Source: Synergistaceae bacterium
GTDB taxonomy: Bacteria > Synergistota > Synergistia > Synergistales > Aminobacteriaceae
Assembly (NCBI GenBank): GCA_017450125.1
Contig: JAFSWZ010000034.1
Coordinates: 62,001 to 126,000 of the forward strand
Direction: 5' to 3'
Length of the DNA: 64,000 nucleotides
Under the pieces are notes generated by a model. That model was not told where the DNA came from. It saw nothing but the letters and a program-made list of their open reading frames with translations, and ran no database searches. Made by a program: the position numbers and the translations under genes. Every line of letters begins with the position of its first letter. The first letter of the stretch is position 1. This document shows, piece by piece, positions 9,000 to 18,327 of the stretch.

Positions 9000-10343
9000 T
9001 CAGTCCCAGTCCTCCTTATTGCGGATTACCAGATTATACAGTGCTCTTATTGCCTGGTTGTAATCCTCGTCAGCAACCCCAATGATAATATTCATGTCGT
9101 CCGCTCCCTGCTCTACCATCTTCACCTTGATGCCGACACATGCAAGCGCGTCGAATATCTTGCTGAAGATTCCTTTGGCAGTACCCATTCTTTCGCCGAT
9201 TATGGCAATCAATGACAGCCCTTTTTCCACAGTTATGCTGTCGGGGCTGACCATGCCCTTAATGTCGTTGAGAATCTGTGCACGCCGGAGGTCAAAGATC
9301 GGGTCTTTCAGAATGAGCGACATCTTATGAATACCGGTGAGGTAATGCTGGCAGGCTATGCGGTGCTTCGCGAATATCCCGAAGAGTTTTTCTCCGAAAC
9401 CGTAAATCTTGTTCATGCCGTACTTGCTGATGTGGAGCGTCGTGAAGTTGCTGTGTCCGGCTATACATGCCGCAATGTTGCGCGAGATATTCTCGGGGAG
9501 CTTCGGCGTGATGAGCATTACGCTTTCTTCAGGGTTGTGGGTGCTGCAGATCTTCATAGGGATACCAGCTTCATTGAGCATGAACGACACGTTGTCCTTC
9601 ACTATCTCTATTCCGACGTAGGTCATCTCTACGGCTTCCATGTAGGTTACGTTCCTGACTATCTCCGAATCGGGAATCACCTCAGGGTCAGCACTGTAGA
9701 CCTTTGCGTCCTCGCTCCACTTCTCGAACAAGTCGGCTTTTGCGGCACAGGCTATCAGTGCTCCGGCAGTGTCGCAGTCCCCGCGCGTGAAGGTCTTTAT
9801 CTTCCCGTCAGGTCTCGTACCGTAGAAGCTGGGGATGACTGCGTGGTCAAAGCCGCTCAGGATTTCTCCTGCCGTGCTGAAAGTCTTTTCTGTGTCGGGA
9901 GTGCCGTCCCTGCTGAAGAAGATCAGCTTTGACGCATCGATGAACTCCCAGCCCAGAAACGCCGCGAGAATTTTTGCGATGATGTATTCTCCTCTGCTGC
10001 CGATGAAGTCTAAATCCATTCCGAGCAGAAGATTTTTCTTCAGCTCAAGTATCTCTGCCTCAACGTCGAAATTCATTCCGAGCCCGCTCACTATCTCTTT
10101 GTAGCGGTCAGAGATTTTGCCCAGCATCACGGAATAATCTTCATTGTTCCTGACGGACGCGTGGCACATGTAGAGCATGTCAGTTATGCCGACTTCATCA
10201 AGCGTTGCACCCGGCGCGGACACAACAAGATAACGCCGTGCAGGGTCAGCCTTGATTATCTCGAGCGTCTTCTTGACTTCCTCAGAATTTGCCGCTGCGT
10301 TTCCTCCGAACCTCGAAACAATTAACTTATTCATCATTTTCAC
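9000..10343 (-). CDS. Aspartokinase-like protein with altered active-site motifs
   Basis: 447 residues with the amino-acid-kinase fold (about 1-280) and a C-terminal ACT-type regulatory part (about 300-447, including LSLIAIIGERMGTAKGIFSK). It resembles the long aspartokinases seen in anaerobes (YMEAVEMTYVGIEIVKD, AGIPMKICSTHNPEE). Two conserved motifs depart from the norm: the N-terminal KFGG is RFGG (residues 11-14), and the usual RGGSD is RGDCD (187-191). It could be an active variant for aspartate or another acid, or a regulatory paralogue. It overlaps kdsA by 17 bases and abuts kdsD, an odd place for an amino-acid biosynthesis enzyme. Confidence 0.7.
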   Translation of the reverse strand: MKMMNKLIVSRFGGNAAANSEEVKKTLEIIKADPARRYLVVSAPGATLDEVGITDMLYMCHASVRNNEDYSVMLGKISDRYKEIVSGLGMNFDVEAEILELKKNLLLGMDLDFIGSRGEYIIAKILAAFLGWEFIDASKLIFFSRDGTPDTEKTFSTAGEILSGFDHAVIPSFYGTRPDGKIKTFTRGDCDTAGALIACAAKADLFEKWSEDAKVYSADPEVIPDSEIVRNVTYMEAVEMTYVGIEIVKDNVSFMLNEAGIPMKICSTHNPEESVMLITPKLPENISRNIAACIAGHSNFTTLHISKYGMNKIYGFGEKLFGIFAKHRIACQHYLTGIHKMSLILKDPIFDLRRAQILNDIKGMVSPDSITVEKGLSLIAIIGERMGTAKGIFSKIFDALACVGIKVKMVEQGADDMNIIIGVADEDYNQAIRALYNLVIRNKEDWD

Positions 10344-11181
10344 CGCCTTCCGTCAAACTAAAACTCTGCTGTACGTTGTGAACCGCCAGCACTTGGTCAA
10401 GGAACTCACCCATAAGGTTTAGGGGTATCATGTTGGGGCCGTCGCTGAGTGCTTCTTTGGGGTTAGGGTGAGTTTCCGCGAAAACTGCATCAATCCCCAC
10501 ACCTGCCGCCGCCCGTGCGAGAGGGAACGCCAGCCGGTAATCTCCCCCGCTCATTCCGCCGAGACCTCCGGGCTGCTGTGCGCTGTGGGTTGCGTCGAAC
10601 ATCACGGGGTAACCGAGTGCACGCATCTTCACTAGGCCTGTCATGTCGACAACGAGCCTGTGATAACCCATGAACGTACCGCGCTCGCAGAAAATCACCT
10701 TGTCGTTGCCGGACTCCCTGCACTTGGCCGCGACGTACTGCATGTCTTCAGGGGCAAGGAACTGTGCCTTCTTGATGTTGATGATGCGTCCTGTCTTTGC
10801 CGCAGCAGTGAGAAGGTCTGTCTGTCTGCACAGGAAGGCCGGAATTTGTATTATGTCGGCGACTTCACCGGCAGGGGCAGCCTGATGTGATTCGTGAATG
10901 TCCGTCAGGATTGGCACTCCGACGGCGGTCTTAATCTCTGCTAGCTGCTCGAGCCCCTTCTCGAGGCCCGGCCCTCTCCATGCGTGGACGGAAGTACGGT
11001 TAGCTTTGTCGAATGAAGCCTTGAACACGTAGAGCAAGCCGCGTTCTTCACACAGTCTCTTCATGAACTTTGCGACTCTGAGGCCAAGTTCAGGGCTTTC
11101 AAGCGAACAGGGCCCCGCTATTACTGCGAGGCTCCCGTTACCGATAAACTTACCGTCCAGAAAATATGTCCTTACGCTCAC
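10327..11181 (-). CDS. kdsA: 3-deoxy-8-phosphooctulonate synthase (Kdo-8-P synthase)
   Basis: 284 residues, the expected length. Motifs include LAVIAGPCSLESPELGLRVA, FKASFDKANRTS, VPILTDIHE, IIQIPAFLCRQTDLL and MFDATHSAQQPGG. It condenses arabinose 5-phosphate with phosphoenolpyruvate in the cytoplasm. It starts 3 bases after the aldolase gene and overlaps the aspartokinase-like gene. The dedicated phosphatase gene kdsC is not in this window, so that step must be encoded elsewhere or done by another phosphatase. Confidence 0.96.
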   Translation of the reverse strand: MSVRTYFLDGKFIGNGSLAVIAGPCSLESPELGLRVAKFMKRLCEERGLLYVFKASFDKANRTSVHAWRGPGLEKGLEQLAEIKTAVGVPILTDIHESHQAAPAGEVADIIQIPAFLCRQTDLLTAAAKTGRIINIKKAQFLAPEDMQYVAAKCRESGNDKVIFCERGTFMGYHRLVVDMTGLVKMRALGYPVMFDATHSAQQPGGLGGMSGGDYRLAFPLARAAAGVGIDAVFAETHPNPKEALSDGPNMIPLNLMGEFLDQVLAVHNVQQSFSLTEGGENDE

Positions 11182-11184
11182 GGT

Positions 11185-12048
11185 TTACGCTTTGCCGTCC
11201 GAACCGAACAGGCGGATCTTTGCGCGTACGGTCTCCTTGATGGCCTCAACGCCGGGTGCGAGGAGCTTGCGCGGGTCATAGCCTTTGCCCTGCTTGTCCT
11301 TGCCCGCTTCGACGTATGCTCTTGTTGCCGCCGCGAATGCCAGCTGGCACTCCGTGTTGACGTTGACCTTCGACACTCCGAGAGTGATAGCCTTCTTGAC
11401 CATCTCATCGGGGATGCCTGAGCCGCCATGAAGAACGAGGGGCATAATTCCCGTCTTCTCCTGCACTGCCGCGAGAGTCTCGAAGGATAAGCCCTTCCAG
11501 TTCGCGGGGTATACTCCGTGAATGTTGCCGATGCCTGCCGCCAGCATGTCAACGCCGAGATCTGCGATGCGCTTGCACTCGTCGGGGTCTGCACACTCGC
11601 CCATTCCTACGACTCCGTCTTCCTCGCCGCCGATTGCTCCGACTTCCGCTTCAATCGTCATGCCGAGCATGTGTGCCGCGTGGGTCAGCTCTACGGTCTT
11701 TGCGACGTTCTCGTCAATGGGGAAATGCGAGCCGTCGAACATGATTGACGTGAAGCCGGCCTTGATGCACTTGTACGCGCCTTCGTACGTTCCGTGATCG
11801 AGGTGCGTGCAGACGGGTACGGTGATGCCGAGTGAAGCGTCCATCGCCTCAACCATTGCCTGAACGGTGCGGAAACCGCCCATGTACTTGCCTGCGCCTT
11901 CGGACACGCCGAGAATTACGGGAGACCTGAGCTCTTCGGCGACCTGAAGAACTGCCTTAGTCCACTCGAGGTTGTTGATGTTGAACTGGCCGACTGCGTA
12001 GTGTCCTGCCTTTGCGGCGGTGAGCATCTCTTTTGCGTTTACTAACAT
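11185..12048 (-). CDS. fba: Class II fructose-1,6-bisphosphate aldolase
   Basis: 287 residues of the zinc-dependent class II family. The pattern is AVGQFNINNLEWTKAVLQVA, CTHLDHGTYEGAYKCIKAG with the catalytic Asp and zinc-binding His, MFDGSHFPIDENV, GMTIEAEVGAIGGEEDG, and LVLHGGSGIPDEMVKKAI near the C-terminus. It cleaves fructose 1,6-bisphosphate to triose phosphates. It heads the Kdo operon, 3 bases from kdsA, which links sugar-phosphate flow with Kdo precursor supply. The gene is divergent from alr. Confidence 0.94.
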   Translation of the reverse strand: MLVNAKEMLTAAKAGHYAVGQFNINNLEWTKAVLQVAEELRSPVILGVSEGAGKYMGGFRTVQAMVEAMDASLGITVPVCTHLDHGTYEGAYKCIKAGFTSIMFDGSHFPIDENVAKTVELTHAAHMLGMTIEAEVGAIGGEEDGVVGMGECADPDECKRIADLGVDMLAAGIGNIHGVYPANWKGLSFETLAAVQEKTGIMPLVLHGGSGIPDEMVKKAITLGVSKVNVNTECQLAFAAATRAYVEAGKDKQGKGYDPRKLLAPGVEAIKETVRAKIRLFGSDGKA

Positions 12049-12134
12049 GTGAGATTTACCCTCCTGAATTAATTTATGTGGATTGGCTTATAATATCACG
12101 AAATCATTATCACGCTATGAGGAGAATTATTAGT

Positions 12135-13295
12135 ATGACAGACCTTGAGCTTGCTACATCCCGAACATGGGCAGAGATTAACCTTGACGACCTCGCACAC
12201 AACTACACAACATTACGCAGCATACTCACTCCTTCCGCAAAATTCCTCGCCGTCGTAAAAGCCAACGCCTACGGGCACGGAGCAGTACCCTGCGCGCGGA
12301 AACTTCAGGAGTGCGGAGCAGACTTTCTCGCCGTCGCAACAGTCCCTGAAGGCGCGGAACTCAGGCAGAACGGCCTCACACTGCCCATTCTGTGTCTTGG
12401 CCAAGCCTCCCCTAACATGGCTTCCCTTATGTGCGAATACGGCATCACTCAGGCAGTCGGAGACCTCGAGAACGCACGTGCACTCTCAGATTACGCGGAG
12501 GCGAATCGCAGGAAGATTCGTGTTCACGTGAAGATAGATACAGGGATGAGCAGGACGGGCTTCTGGTGGCCGGACGACAAAGAAAGCAAGGAGGACACCG
12601 CCCGCGATATAGAGGAGCTGTGCAGTTTGCCGGGCATCGAGGCAGAAGGGCTCTTCACACACTTTGCTGTTGCCGATGACGACAAAGACTTCACACACCT
12701 TCAGCTTAACCGTCTTCTTGAAGCAAGGCGATACCTCGCGAAAATCGGCCGGACTTTCAGCATCACTCACGCGGCGGCGAGTGTCGGAACTCTTGATTAC
12801 CCTGAAGCTCATCTCGACATGGGACGCTTCGGGCTTGTGCTGTACGGTTACGCGTCAACAGAGACCGGCAACAAGGGCAGCACTCTCGGCCTCCGTCCCG
12901 TAATGACCCTGAAGAGCAGGATAACTGCAGTGCGCAGACTTCCCGCCGGGACAACGATAAGCTACGGGCGGACGCACACCCTCAAGAGGGATTCTGTGAT
13001 TGCTGTGCTCCCGATAGGCTACGCTGACGGACTTCACCGCGTTCTGTCCAACAAGTTCAGCGTGAAGGTTCACGGTGCGCTTTGCCCGAACGTAGGACGT
13101 GTCTGCATGGACATGACGATGATTGACGTTACGGACATTGACGGCGTTAAGGCGGGTGATGTAGCTGTGGTGTGGGACGAGGAGCTGATTACTGCCGCCG
13201 CAAAGAACGCAGGCACAATAATTCACGAGATGGTGTGCAGTCCGTCGCTGAGAGTGCCGCGCGTGTACGTCGAGGACGGGAAGCTGAGGGCATAG
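12135..13295 (+). CDS. alr: Alanine racemase
   Basis: 386 residues from ATG 12135, which has AGGAG upstream; longer in-frame starts lack a ribosome site. The protein opens with SRTWAEINLDDLAHNY, then carries the PLP-lysine motif AVVKANAYGHGA. KIDTGMSRTGF and THFAVADDD follow, and in the C-terminal domain PIGYADGLHR and VGRVCMDMTMIDVT. It makes D-alanine for peptidoglycan. It is followed by manA after only 4 bases. Confidence 0.96.
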   Translation: MTDLELATSRTWAEINLDDLAHNYTTLRSILTPSAKFLAVVKANAYGHGAVPCARKLQECGADFLAVATVPEGAELRQNGLTLPILCLGQASPNMASLMCEYGITQAVGDLENARALSDYAEANRRKIRVHVKIDTGMSRTGFWWPDDKESKEDTARDIEELCSLPGIEAEGLFTHFAVADDDKDFTHLQLNRLLEARRYLAKIGRTFSITHAAASVGTLDYPEAHLDMGRFGLVLYGYASTETGNKGSTLGLRPVMTLKSRITAVRRLPAGTTISYGRTHTLKRDSVIAVLPIGYADGLHRVLSNKFSVKVHGALCPNVGRVCMDMTMIDVTDIDGVKAGDVAVVWDEELITAAAKNAGTIIHEMVCSPSLRVPRVYVEDGKLRA

Positions 13296-13299
13296 GGAC

Positions 13300-14235
13300 A
13301 TGCTGCCGTTCCGACTGTCTCCGGCGTACAAGAATTACCTCTGGGGTGGAACGAGGCTGCTCGAGGAGTGGGCCAAGACTTCGGGCACTGAGACACTCGC
13401 CGAGAGCTGGGAGCTCGCTTCGCATCCCGACGGGGACAGCGTAGTTCTTGACGGCGAAATGAAGGGATTGACGCTCTCTGAGGCAGTGAGGCAGCATCCC
13501 GCGATAGTCTCGCCAGCCTTCACGCCGCACGATACCTTTCCGCTGATGGTCAAGCTTATCGACGCACAGAAGCCCCTCTCAGTTCAGGTGCACCCGTTCA
13601 ACGACTACGCACGCAGGGTGGAGAACAGCAAGGGCAAGACTGAGGCATGGTACATTCTGGATCATGACGATGGAGCGTACATCTATCTTGGCTTCCGGAA
13701 GAGCGTATCACGCTGGGAGTTCGAGCAGGCCATCATTAACGGCACAGCAACTGACCTTCTGCGGAAAGTTTACGTGAAGACGGGAGACCTGTACTTCATT
13801 CCTGCAGGGACAATCCACGCCATAGGTGCAGGGATACTTCTCGCCGAGATTCAGGAGAACAGCAACATCACCTACAGAGTTTACGATTACGGGCGGTTAG
13901 GGGCTGACGGGAAGCCTCGAGAGCTCCACATCGCGAAGGCACTCGACGTAACCAACACCTTCCCGCTGAACATCATTCCTCCGGGTCGTAACGGCAACGT
14001 CATCGTTGACTGCAACAAGTTTCGTGTCGAGAAGGTTAGAGCTCCGTACGAGGGGCGGGCTGGCGGAAGGTTCAGGTTCGTGCTGTGCATTGACGGCGTG
14101 GGTGAGTTTGCGTGCGGAGGGTTCGCGTGCGGGCTTAGGAAGGGCGGGAATATCTACGTGCCCGGCGACTGTGAGGAGAGTTTCCGGCTTGAGGGAGACT
14201 GCGTGTGCCTGATAACAAAAACGCCCCTCCTGTGA
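13300..14235 (+). CDS. manA: Mannose-6-phosphate isomerase, class I
   Basis: 311 residues, the short form of type I phosphomannose isomerase. Marks are FRLSPAYKNYLWGG near the start, PLMVKLIDAQKPLSVQVHP with zinc-binding residues, KTEAWYILD, and YFIPAGTIHAIGAGILLAEI. It interconverts fructose 6-phosphate and mannose 6-phosphate and feeds GDP-mannose or surface-sugar synthesis. It starts right after alr and probably shares its promoter. Its 3' end overlaps the hairpin that terminates the rubrerythrin transcript from the other strand. Confidence 0.92.
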   Translation: MLPFRLSPAYKNYLWGGTRLLEEWAKTSGTETLAESWELASHPDGDSVVLDGEMKGLTLSEAVRQHPAIVSPAFTPHDTFPLMVKLIDAQKPLSVQVHPFNDYARRVENSKGKTEAWYILDHDDGAYIYLGFRKSVSRWEFEQAIINGTATDLLRKVYVKTGDLYFIPAGTIHAIGAGILLAEIQENSNITYRVYDYGRLGADGKPRELHIAKALDVTNTFPLNIIPPGRNGNVIVDCNKFRVEKVRAPYEGRAGGRFRFVLCIDGVGEFACGGFACGLRKGGNIYVPGDCEESFRLEGDCVCLITKTPLL

Positions 14236-14250
14236 GCGTACAGGAAGGGC
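14214..14250 (-). terminator. Terminator of the rubrerythrin transcript
   Basis: CCCCTCCTGT (14224-14233) pairs with ACAGGAAGGG (14240-14249) with one mismatch. On the minus strand it is followed by a run of T (14216-14220). It lies inside the last codons of manA. Confidence 0.7.
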
Positions 14251-14262
14251 AGATGTTGTCGC

Positions 14263-14802
14263 CTAGTAGTTCTCTGCGCGAATCTCGAAGTACGAGCCCG
14301 GGTGCGCACACACGGGACACACCGCCGGAGCTTTCGTCCCGACAACGATGTGCCCGCAGTTCCTGCACTCCCACACCTTCACTTCACTGCGCGCAAATAC
14401 TTCCTGCGCCTCTACGTTCTTCAACAGTGCGCGGTAACGCTCCTCGTGGTGCTTCTCGATTGCCGCTACCATCCTGAACTTCGCCGCCAGTGCCTTGAAG
14501 CCCTCTTCCTCCGCAGTCTTCGCGAAGCCCTCGTACATGTCGGTCCACTCGTAGTTCTCGCCGTCAGCCGCCGCCGCCAAGTTCTCCGCAGTCGTGCCGA
14601 TGCCGTCCAGTTCTCCGAACCAGATCTCCGCGTGTTCCTTCTCGTTCGCCGCCGTCTGAAGGAATATCGCCGCTATCTGCTCGAAGCCTTCCTTCTTGGC
14701 TACTGACGCAAAGTACGTGTACTTGTTGCGCGCCTGCGACTCTCCTGCAAATGCCGCCTGCAGGTTCTTCTCGGTCTGAGTTCCTGCATACTTGTTCGCC
14801 AT
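14263..14802 (-). CDS. Rubrerythrin
   Basis: 179 residues from ATG 14802, which follows a GAGGAGGG ribosome site; an upstream in-frame extension has no such support. The ferritin-like diiron domain shows [31 protein letters not shown] and [11 protein letters not shown]. The C-terminal rubredoxin-like domain has CRNCG and CPVC. It reduces hydrogen peroxide in anaerobes using rubredoxin or ferredoxin electrons in the cytoplasm. It lies downstream of the hydrogenase-like gene on the same strand. Confidence 0.96.
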   Translation of the reverse strand: MANKYAGTQTEKNLQAAFAGESQARNKYTYFASVAKKEGFEQIAAIFLQTAANEKEHAEIWFGELDGIGTTAENLAAAADGENYEWTDMYEGFAKTAEEEGFKALAAKFRMVAAIEKHHEERYRALLKNVEAQEVFARSEVKVWECRNCGHIVVGTKAPAVCPVCAHPGSYFEIRAENY

Positions 14803-14860
14803 ATTGTTTTGCCCTCCTCTGATTTGGTGCAATGAAGTTATCCGCGTATTATACCATGCA

Positions 14861-16381
14861 TTATTCTTCGAGCTCAGGAAGTATCTTCTCGAACTCGCTC
14901 TCGTACGCGTGAGCCTTCTTGCTGATGCGGCGGATCTTCGCGACTTCACCAGCCGCCTGCGTGATAAGTTCGACAGTCCCTGCACCTCCGACGCAGCCTC
15001 CCGGACACGCCATGCCCTCGAGAAGGTAGCCGTTGCGTTTCCCGGCCTTCGCCATGAGAAGCATCTTGCGGCAGTCGTTGAGGCCTTCGGCACGCTCGGT
15101 GAGGACTTCGCGGTCAGGGTGAAGCTGCTTGATGCAGTTCACGACAGCTTCAGCTACTCCGCCACTCACCGCAAAGCCTCTTCCGTCAGCACTCGCCGTG
15201 TCGGGAAGCTCCATCTTCTCGAGGTAGTCGAAGTCAACTTCTTTGGCCTCGAACATCCCCAGCACTTCCTCGAACGTCAGCACAAAGTCAACATCACTGC
15301 GTACGCTCCGTCTGCTGGCTTCGAGCTTCTTGGCCGCGCACGGTCCGATGAAGGCTACCTTACAGCCGGGATGCTCCTTCTTGATGAGCCGTCCAGTCAA
15401 GACCATCGGAGTCAGTGCCATGCTGATGCACTCGGCGTACTGCGGGAACTCCCTCTTTGCCATGACCGACCACGCAGGACAGCACGACGTGCCCATAAAC
15501 GGAATCTTCTCGGGAACTTCCTTCACGAAGTCTTCTGCCTCCTGCAGTGTGCACAGGTCAGCACCGACCGCAACTTCTACGACATCGTGGAAGCCCAGCT
15601 CACGGAAAGCAGCCCGCATCTTCTCTGGTGTCAGGGTCTTGCCGAACTGTCCGGCGATGGCGGGGGCTATTGCGGCGTAGACGGGAACATCACTGCGTAT
15701 TGCCTGTATGCACTGGAAGATCTGCGCTTTGTCGGCGATTGCTCCGAACGGGCAGTTAGCGAGGCACATTCCGCAGGAGACGCACTTGTCCTGGTCAATG
15801 TCGGCACGTCCGAACTCGTCGGTAACGATTGCTTTTACCCCGCAGGCAACGGCGCAAGGTCTCTGCATTCGGAGGATGACTCCGTACTGGCAGACGGTCA
15901 TGCACTTTCCGCACTTGATGCACTTGTCGTAGTTGATGTGCGCCTGTCCGTGCTCAAAGTAGATTGCGTCTTTCGGGCAGACCTGAGAGCATGGACGTGC
16001 GAGGCAGCCCTGACACTGGTCAGTGATGACTACTTTGTTGTCGGGGCAGGAATGGCACGCGAACTTGATGATGTTGATTAGCGGCGGCTGGTAGTACTTC
16101 TCGGGGTGGACGCACTCTTCTGCGCCAGTTGAGACTGGTGCGTGTTCTGAGGCTTTACGCAGGGGAAGCCCCATTGCGAGCCTCATGCGTTCGCGGACGA
16201 TTGCGCGTTCAAGGAAGACGCTTTCTCTGTAGCGGGAGACTTCTCCGGGAATCACTCGGTAGGGGATCTGCTCCATCTCGGAGAGGTCGCCTTCCTTGTA
16301 GTTGTAGGAGAGGCGGGCGACTTCGGCGAAGATTGCGCGGCGGATGTCGTTGATTGACGTGTGGATACCTCTCATGCCCAT
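14861..16381 (-). CDS. [FeFe]-hydrogenase-like iron-sulfur protein (monomeric, group B-like)
   Basis: 506 residues. An N-terminal region is followed by several Cys clusters for 4Fe-4S centres ([22 protein letters not shown]) and an H-cluster domain. The three H-cluster signatures are [17 protein letters not shown] and [14 protein letters not shown]. The CCPAW and GPCAAKK forms resemble the less-studied group B or sensory enzymes rather than classic HydA. It would evolve or take up hydrogen with ferredoxin, or sense hydrogen; which is not visible. ATG 16381 has AGGAGGT upstream. No hydEFG maturase genes are in the window. Confidence 0.82.
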   Translation of the reverse strand: MGMRGIHTSINDIRRAIFAEVARLSYNYKEGDLSEMEQIPYRVIPGEVSRYRESVFLERAIVRERMRLAMGLPLRKASEHAPVSTGAEECVHPEKYYQPPLINIIKFACHSCPDNKVVITDQCQGCLARPCSQVCPKDAIYFEHGQAHINYDKCIKCGKCMTVCQYGVILRMQRPCAVACGVKAIVTDEFGRADIDQDKCVSCGMCLANCPFGAIADKAQIFQCIQAIRSDVPVYAAIAPAIAGQFGKTLTPEKMRAAFRELGFHDVVEVAVGADLCTLQEAEDFVKEVPEKIPFMGTSCCPAWSVMAKREFPQYAECISMALTPMVLTGRLIKKEHPGCKVAFIGPCAAKKLEASRRSVRSDVDFVLTFEEVLGMFEAKEVDFDYLEKMELPDTASADGRGFAVSGGVAEAVVNCIKQLHPDREVLTERAEGLNDCRKMLLMAKAGKRNGYLLEGMACPGGCVGGAGTVELITQAAGEVAKIRRISKKAHAYESEFEKILPELEE

Positions 16382-16493
16382 AGCGATAGTACCTCCTCAA
16401 TAGATTTTGTGTAATGGAATTAGGGGATATTATAATTCACACAATCTATATATGGCTGTGCTATCTTTATGATTATGAAAGGCGGGATGAATC

Positions 16494-17063
16494 ATGAAGA
16501 AAGTTATCGTGTTATTCGCACTGCTCGTGGTCATAGCGGCCGGAGCATGTTCAGCATCAGCCGACACACCTGCACGCGAGGGAATGATCGCCTACTCAGG
16601 CACGGAAGCCTTCACCAAGCTCACGCCTGAGGAACGCCAGGCCTGCACGAGCTGGCTGGTCTACGGCGGCGAGATGAACGACGACTGCAAGAAGGCGACC
16701 ATGAAGCTCATCGCGGAAGCCCCTGAAGCAGTTACGGCGGAACAGCGCAAGGCACTCACTGCGGCGGCCTCAGGAAACACCGTTGCGGCCAAGACACCCG
16801 AAGCCCCCAAGCAGGAAGAGCCCCCAGTCATCAAGAAGGACGACACCGGTGCTAAGATAGCGGCTATAGGGCTGATAGCGATTATGGGACTGGTGATACA
16901 CAACAACATGAAGCGTCATCACAGATCCGAGCCCGTGTACCAGCCTGAACCTCCGAGATCTGCACCCGGCCGCGAACGCGTACCTGCTCCGAGAAACGAC
17001 AGACGGCCTCCACAACCGCCGAGAGTTCCCACGAACCAGCAGCAGAGGCCGCCAAGACGCTAA
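16494..17063 (+). CDS. Small exported membrane protein with Pro/Arg-rich tail
   Basis: 189 residues, not assigned to a known family. A signal peptide (MKKVIVLFALLVVIAAGACS) could be processed as a lipoprotein at the Cys, although the position before Gly-Ala is not an ideal lipobox. A helical region with six or so acidic and basic residues follows, then a second hydrophobic segment (AAIGLIAIMGLVIHNNM, about 122-138). It ends with a Pro/Arg-rich tail rich in PPRxP. It looks anchored in the envelope. It is monocistronic and ends in a strong terminator. Confidence 0.75.
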   Translation: MKKVIVLFALLVVIAAGACSASADTPAREGMIAYSGTEAFTKLTPEERQACTSWLVYGGEMNDDCKKATMKLIAEAPEAVTAEQRKALTAAASGNTVAAKTPEAPKQEEPPVIKKDDTGAKIAAIGLIAIMGLVIHNNMKRHHRSEPVYQPEPPRSAPGRERVPAPRNDRRPPQPPRVPTNQQQRPPRR

Positions 17064-17084
17064 GGGGGAAGCTCCCCCTTTTTT
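17062..17084 (+). terminator. Rho-independent terminator
   Basis: AAGGGGGA pairs with TCCCCCTT across a three-base loop, followed by T to 17084. It overlaps the last codon of the convergent MFS gene. Confidence 0.88.
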
Positions 17085-18268
17085 CATGCCTTGCCCGGAA
17101 CGTCAATGCTTGCCGCGTATGCACTGTTGCACAGCCCGAAGACCGCCGACAGCATGAACAGCGTCTCAATCCCCATTACCTGCCATATCCACCCGCCGAA
17201 CAACGCGATCAATATCGTTATGAGGTGGTTCACTGACACTCCCGTCGAGATTGTTGCCTTCACCTCTTCGGGGTTGTCGGACAAATCCTGAACGTAGACG
17301 TTCGAGGCCATCGACGCAAGAGAGATTACCGCGTCAAGGACGTAGTTCACACAGCACACGATGAATGCCGTCTGCATAGAGAACAGGTGATGCGCAAAGC
17401 CGTAGAAGAAGCACACAACCACAAGTATAATCGTGTCCATGACCATAACAATCTTGTAGCCGAAGCGGTCAATTATCTTCCCGACGAGCGGCGAGCACAC
17501 GAAACATGCTATCGCCGACAGCGCGAACAGTATACTTATCGCCATTGCCCCTGCTCCGTAGAACAGAACCAGAAGGTACGGCCCGAACGTGAAGAATATC
17601 TGCTTCCTTGCTCCGTAGAAGACTTCCAGCATGTAGAACTTGAAGTATTTTCGCCGGAAATAGAACCTGCTCACGGTGTGATCCGGCCTGCTGTGTCCCT
17701 TCAGGTGCAGTGAGAAGATGAAGCCCGCGACGATTATTGCCGACGACACGCAAAACACCGGTCTGTAGAGGTTCATCCTGCTTCCCAGAAACCCGAACAC
17801 GAACGCGACGAGGATATACCCCGCCAACGTCCCGAACTGGTACGCGGAGTTCTGGATGCCGAGTGCCGCTCCTCCGTGCCCGTCCTGCGAGTACTCGAGG
17901 GCTATCGTGCTCCTCATGCCGAACTGCATGTGTTCACCCAGCGAGTAGACGAACACCGCGCATGTAACAAGAAATCTGCTGGGCGGAATAACAGACTGCA
18001 TTAACATTCCGGCAAGCATGATCAACGCTCCGGCCTTGAAGATTTTTTCTGCGCTGAACTCGTACAGCACAGCGAGAACAAACACCAGCATGAAGCCGGG
18101 AAGTTCTCTGAAGAACTCCGATACTCCTCTGTCAAATTGTGTCATGCTGACGATTTCAGCAAGGTAGTTGTCGATGATTGCTTTGTAGAGGCCGTAAGCC
18201 AGTCCGAACGTTACGAGCGAGATGATGAATGCCCTGTACTGTGAATCAGGCTTGAATGCTTGCGTCAT
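17084..18268 (-). CDS. Major facilitator superfamily transporter
   Basis: 394 residues from ATG 18268, preceded by AAGGAGG. About twelve hydrophobic segments are visible, with a basic cytoplasmic loop (HLKGHSRPDHTVSRFYFRRK) near the middle as expected between the two six-helix halves. VGKIIDRFGYKIVMVMD at the start of the second half matches the MFS loop motif. The substrate is unknown. The gene is divergent from the FMN-reductase pair with only 59 bases between start codons, so shared control is likely. Confidence 0.82.
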   Translation of the reverse strand: MTQAFKPDSQYRAFIISLVTFGLAYGLYKAIIDNYLAEIVSMTQFDRGVSEFFRELPGFMLVFVLAVLYEFSAEKIFKAGALIMLAGMLMQSVIPPSRFLVTCAVFVYSLGEHMQFGMRSTIALEYSQDGHGGAALGIQNSAYQFGTLAGYILVAFVFGFLGSRMNLYRPVFCVSSAIIVAGFIFSLHLKGHSRPDHTVSRFYFRRKYFKFYMLEVFYGARKQIFFTFGPYLLVLFYGAGAMAISILFALSAIACFVCSPLVGKIIDRFGYKIVMVMDTIILVVVCFFYGFAHHLFSMQTAFIVCCVNYVLDAVISLASMASNVYVQDLSDNPEEVKATISTGVSVNHLITILIALFGGWIWQVMGIETLFMLSAVFGLCNSAYAASIDVPGKA

Positions 18269-18281
18269 GTTTCCTCCTTGA

Positions 18282-18294
18282 ACGCTGATATAAT
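18282..18294 (+). promoter_or_regulatory. Extended -10 promoter element of the FMN-reductase pair
   Basis: TGATATAAT forms an extended -10 element about 33 bases before the start codon. The 13 bases ACGCTGATATAAT are identical to those of the HU promoter (2078-2090). No clear -35 box is seen. Confidence 0.5.
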
Positions 18295-18327
18295 ATCTTC
18301 TGAGTTTTATCAGGGGGGTAATATACC

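Noticed and set aside
14792-16081. Long plus-strand open frame opposite the hydrogenase-like gene
   Set aside because: The minus strand encodes conserved iron-sulfur and H-cluster motifs; the plus frame has no recognisable features.
16400-16445. TTGTGTAAT and ATTCACACAA as a Rex-type redox operator before the hydrogenase-like gene
   Set aside because: The half-sites are about 19 bases apart, too far for Rex, so not listed as a site.
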